Assembly (NCBI GenBank): GCA_009885445.1
Contig: VFKQ01000307.1
Span: 1-8,477 of the forward strand
Reading direction: 5' to 3'
Length of the DNA: 8,477 nt
Origin: Anaerolineaceae bacterium
GTDB taxonomy: Bacteria; Chloroflexota; Anaerolineae; Anaerolineales; Villigracilaceae
Shown here: positions 6,530 through 8,477 of the stretch, one piece after another
Layout: the number at the start of each line of letters is the position of its first letter
Position numbering within the stretch: the first letter of the stretch is position 1
Translations under genes and position numbers: made by a program
Notes under the pieces: model-generated
What the model was told of the DNA's origin: nothing
The model's database searches: none
Seen by the model: the letters and a program-made list of their open reading frames with translations, nothing else

Positions 6530-6557
6530 GTAGAGAACGGCAGCTGCCGTTCTCTAC
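6530..6557. repeat. GTAGAG palindrome, composite element B right half
   Basis: GTAGAGAACGGCAG (6530-6543) followed directly by its exact reverse complement (6544-6557), with no unpaired centre. It keeps the GTAG...CTAC ends of the other three palindromes, but most of the stem differs on both arms together. It is separated from the 6474 palindrome by 27 bases, the same spacing as in the element upstream of the ATPase gene. Confidence 0.9.
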
Positions 6558-6568
6558 AACAATCGGGG

Positions 6569-6574
6569 TACAAT
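6569..6574 (+). promoter_or_regulatory. Possible -10 element of the phosphate operon
   Basis: TACAAT lies 23 bases before the ATG at 6598, leaving room for a short leader with a ribosome site. Any -35 would fall within the 6530-6557 palindrome, and none matches well. Confidence 0.35.
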
Positions 6575-6587
6575 TGCCAACTTTTAC

Positions 6588-6592
6588 AGGAG
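6588..6592 (+). promoter_or_regulatory. Ribosome binding site fixing the DUF47 start
   Basis: AGGAG, five bases before ATG6598. This is the best Shine-Dalgarno site in the window. It rules in 6598 over the upstream in-frame ATG at 6493, which lies in the palindromic repeat. Confidence 0.8.
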
Positions 6593-6597
6593 CACGC

Positions 6598-7218
6598 ATG
6601 CTTAAATTATTTAAAAAACGCCAGGATAAATTCATTACATTGATTCACAACCAGGCCTCGTTGACCCTCGAAGGCATGGATGCGCTCAAGGCCTATCTCG
6701 TTGCGCCCAACCCAACCACCTCAGAGTTTTTGCGCCAAAAAGAAAAAGAAGCCGACGAAGCGCGGCGCATTTTCATTGACGAACTTAACCGCACTTTCAT
6801 CACGCCCTTCGACCGCGAAGATTTGTTTGCGCTTTCGCGCACCATTGACGATGTGCTCGATTACGCCTACAGCACCGTGATGGAAATGGAAATCCTCAAA
6901 GTGGAACCCACCCCGTATATTTTGCGCATGGCTTCGCTGTTGCGTGACGCCGCTGGCGAACTCCTGCTGGCCGTCGAGCGACTCGAGGACCACCCGAACG
7001 TGGCCGGCGAACATGCCCAACGCGCCAAGGCGCTCGAGAACCGCGTGGAGGATGTCTACCGCGAAGCGCTCGCAGACTTGTTCAGCGGCGCAGAAGACAT
7101 CAAGCACGTGATGAAGATGTTGAAACTGCGAGAAGTCTATCGCCACCTGAGCAACGCCGCCGACCGTGGCGACGAAGCCGCCAACCTGATCGCCGACATC
7201 ATCGTGAAAGTGGCTTAA
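6598..7218 (+). CDS. DUF47 (PhoU-like) phosphate transport accessory protein
   Basis: A 206-residue, all-helical cytoplasmic protein of the DUF47/PhoU-like family, whose genes typically sit beside PiT permease genes and are thought to modulate them. Recognisable features are MLKLFKKRQDKFITLIHNQA at the start, the metal-binding-style acidic helix EKEADEARR (49-57), FITPFDREDLFALSRTIDDVLDYAY (67-91), a second-half acidic helix ENRVEDVYREAL (148-159), and REVYRHLSNAADRGDEAANLI (178-198). These match the two PhoU-like three-helix bundles with E/D-rich motifs. The start at 6598 is set by AGGAG and by the family's conserved opening; a 35-residue upstream extension would translate repeat DNA. The phosphate permease gene begins six bases after the stop. 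Confidence 0.9.
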   Translation: MLKLFKKRQDKFITLIHNQASLTLEGMDALKAYLVAPNPTTSEFLRQKEKEADEARRIFIDELNRTFITPFDREDLFALSRTIDDVLDYAYSTVMEMEILKVEPTPYILRMASLLRDAAGELLLAVERLEDHPNVAGEHAQRAKALENRVEDVYREALADLFSGAEDIKHVMKMLKLREVYRHLSNAADRGDEAANLIADIIVKVA

Positions 7219-7224
7219 GCAAAC

Positions 7225-8208
7225 ATGGAGCCAATCCTCATCGCGATTATTATTGTCGCGTTAATTTTTAATTTTCTCAACGGCATTCACGATTCAAGCA
7301 ACATCGTGGCCACTATGATTTCCTCGCGCGCCTTCTCGCCGCGCGCCGCATTGGGCGTCACCGCCGTGGCCGAGTTCGCCGGTCCGTTCCTCTTCGGCGT
7401 GGCCGTCGCGCAGACCATTGGCCGCGACATTGTCAACACAGACGCCGTCAGCATGCCAGTCATCATGGCCGCGCTCATCGGCGGCATCTTGTGGAATCTG
7501 CTCACCTGGTATCTCGGCATTCCGAGCAGTTCATCGCACGCGCTCATCGGCGGCATTATCGGCGCGGCGGTCATGGCCGCGGGCTGGGGCGCGGTGCAAT
7601 GGCAGGGCATGCAAAAAATTCTCATCGCGCTGTTCACCTCCCCCATCATCGGTTTTATTTTTGGATTTTTTTTCCTGCGTTTGATTCTCCTGCTCGCCTG
7701 GAACGCCACGCCGCGCATTAATATATTTTTCAAAAGCGCACAACTCGTCACCGCCACCGCGCTGGCCCTCAGCCACGGCGCCAACGATGCGCAAAAAACA
7801 ATGGGCATCATCACCCTCGCCCTCATCACCGCCGGCTTGCAAAATAATTTCACGATTCCAGCATGGGTCATCATTTCGTGCGCCGCCACCATGTCACTCG
7901 GCACGGCCACCGGCGGCTGGCGACTCATCCGCACCCTCGGCGCAAAATTTTACAAAGTAAAACCCGTAGACGGCTTCGCCTCGCAACTCGCCTCCGCGGC
8001 CGTCATCCTCGGCGCGTCAGTGCTCGGCGGGCCGGTCAGCACCACGCAAGTGGTCAGCTCGGCAATCATGGGCGTGGGCGCCGGCGAACGCGCCAACAAA
8101 GTCCGCTGGGGCGTCGCACGCGACATCACCCTCGCCTGGTTCCTGACCATCCCCAGCACCGCCCTCGTCTCTGCCGGAATCTATTGGCTGTTGATTGGAT
8201 TAATGTAA
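7225..8208 (+). CDS. pit: PiT-family inorganic phosphate permease
   Basis: An inner-membrane transporter for phosphate or metal-phosphate, driven by an ion gradient (PiT/PHO4 family). Both halves of the internally duplicated fold carry the signature: FNGIHDSSN-type sequence (FLNGIHDSSNIVAT, 17-30) and ALSHGANDAQKTMGII (181-196). Each is followed by its partner motif, GIPSSSSHALIGGIIGA (98-114) and GGPVSTTQVVSSAIMGVGAG (268-287). Roughly ten hydrophobic segments are visible. At 327 residues it is a short bacterial/archaeal-type PiT, lacking the long cytoplasmic loop of larger members. The ATG follows the DUF47 stop by six bases with no clear Shine-Dalgarno, so translation is probably coupled. 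Such pairs are usually low-affinity, constitutive or phosphate-responsive uptake systems; no Pho-box is evident. Confidence 0.95.
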   Translation: MEPILIAIIIVALIFNFLNGIHDSSNIVATMISSRAFSPRAALGVTAVAEFAGPFLFGVAVAQTIGRDIVNTDAVSMPVIMAALIGGILWNLLTWYLGIPSSSSHALIGGIIGAAVMAAGWGAVQWQGMQKILIALFTSPIIGFIFGFFFLRLILLLAWNATPRINIFFKSAQLVTATALALSHGANDAQKTMGIITLALITAGLQNNFTIPAWVIISCAATMSLGTATGGWRLIRTLGAKFYKVKPVDGFASQLASAAVILGASVLGGPVSTTQVVSSAIMGVGAGERANKVRWGVARDITLAWFLTIPSTALVSAGIYWLLIGLM

Positions 8209-8220
8209 CGCGACAATGCC

Positions 8221-8270
8221 TAACCACGAAGACACCGAGTCACGGAGTTTTTAAAGATTTTCTCCGCGGT
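8221..8270 (+). repeat. Intergenic 'accacgaag...ccgcggt' repeat
   Basis: Begins 'taaccacgaagacaccgag' and ends 'ttctccgcggt', with CGGAG (8243-8247) able to pair with CTCCG (8262-8266). It is the same general type and orientation as the leader at 1-80. It follows the phosphate permease by 12 bases. It is probably a dispersed non-coding repeat. Confidence 0.5.
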
Positions 8271-8329
8271 TCAAAATTATCTTCAACGATTCCCCGGCTT
8301 AATTTTTTTAATTTTCAAATGTCGCCAAA

Positions 8330-8366
8330 AAAAGCGACAGCCCCTCCAATCGGGACTGTCGCTTTT
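8330..8366 (-). terminator. Intrinsic terminator, better on the - strand
   Basis: AAAAGCGACAG (8330-8340) pairs perfectly with CTGTCGCTTTT (8356-8366). An inner CCC/GGG extension (8342-8344 with 8352-8354) leaves a 7-base loop. On the - strand the stem is followed by an unbroken run of seven T's (complement of 8327-8333). On the + strand it has only TTTT-GCA-TTTT. It may therefore serve a - strand gene entering from the right, and the phosphate operon less efficiently. Confidence 0.75.
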
Positions 8367-8425
8367 GCATTTTCGCACCCTCAAGCGCGCCTCCTCCCCG
8401 CGCCCCAAGCGGGTGACCCGCTCCC

Positions 8426-8476
8426 TCAGCCTCTCAAAAACCTGACAATATTCCGCGCCGCGCGCGCCCCTTCAAT
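8426..8476 (-). CDS. Possible 3' end of a - strand gene
   Basis: Reading in from the right edge, one frame gives IEGARAARNIVRFLRG and then TGA at 8428-8426, 60 bases before the - strand-favouring terminator. The terminator placement and the protein-like composition suggest the C-terminal tail of a gene outside the window. Sixteen codons are too few to name a family, and the two other frames also stop nearby. Confidence 0.22.
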   Translation of the reverse strand: MEGARAARNIVRFLRG

Positions 8477-8477
8477 C

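Noticed and set aside
5581..6557. CRISPR array
   Set aside because: Only four palindromes of differing sequence, with a whole gene between the pairs, related rather than unique linkers, and no cas genes.
6493..6597. Upstream in-frame extension of the DUF47 gene from ATG6493
   Set aside because: It would translate palindromic repeats. AGGAG and the conserved MLKLFKKR opening place the start at 6598.
7287..7934. Long - strand open frame opposite the phosphate permease
   Set aside because: A GC-rich mirror of a strongly supported membrane protein gene; its translation is arginine-, alanine- and methionine-rich with no family features. Similar mirror frames at 1420-1863, 3414-3857 and 5776-6307 were dropped for the same reason.

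Overview
The window looks like chromosomal DNA from a moderately GC-rich bacterium. My best guess is an Anaerolineae-like member of the Chloroflexota. That guess rests on intergenic repeats of the 'accacgaag...ttcgcggt' type, GTAGGGG...CCCCTAC palindromes, and several genes with weak or absent Shine-Dalgarno sites. It is inference; no rRNA or other phylogenetic marker is present. There are six intact genes, all on the + strand. The - strand carries one truncated antitoxin-like gene and possibly the last codons of another gene at the right edge.

Region 1 (1-4226) is a defence-type cassette. After a repeat-rich leader comes a 1024-residue single-chain restriction-modification protein (type IIG/Eco57I-like): an N-terminal PD-(D/E)XK nuclease, an N6-adenine methyltransferase core and a C-terminal target-recognition region. 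Two bases after its stop codon begins a RhuM-family (COG3943) winged-helix protein, a family often found beside restriction-modification genes. The target-recognition part of the enzyme is much more AT-rich than the rest of the gene. A 33-bp double palindrome is inserted in frame at its border. The rhuM gene carries a perfect 11-bp inverted repeat.

Region 2 (4227-4552) is a scar between the cassette and the next operon. On the - strand it holds the N-terminal half of a HigA/COG5499-type antitoxin that has lost its helix-turn-helix half. This is followed by six tandem 8-bp units that run straight into the start of the next gene.

Region 3 (4553-6456) encodes a FecCD/BtuC-type permease and its ATPase, the membrane core of an importer for an iron chelate, heme or corrinoid. 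No binding protein is in the window. Each side of the ATPase gene carries a composite element made of two 28-29 bp palindromes separated by a related 27-bp linker.

Region 4 (6598-8208) is a DUF47 (PhoU-like) gene and a PiT phosphate permease gene, 6 bp apart, a classic regulator-transporter pair for low-affinity phosphate uptake. The right end holds another intergenic repeat and an intrinsic terminator that reads better on the - strand.

The biochemical roles of the intact genes are familiar. The parts that deserve a second look are the palindrome families (one inside a coding sequence), the mosaic specificity domain, the beheaded antitoxin next to the defence cassette, and the 8-bp repeat abutting the permease promoter region.
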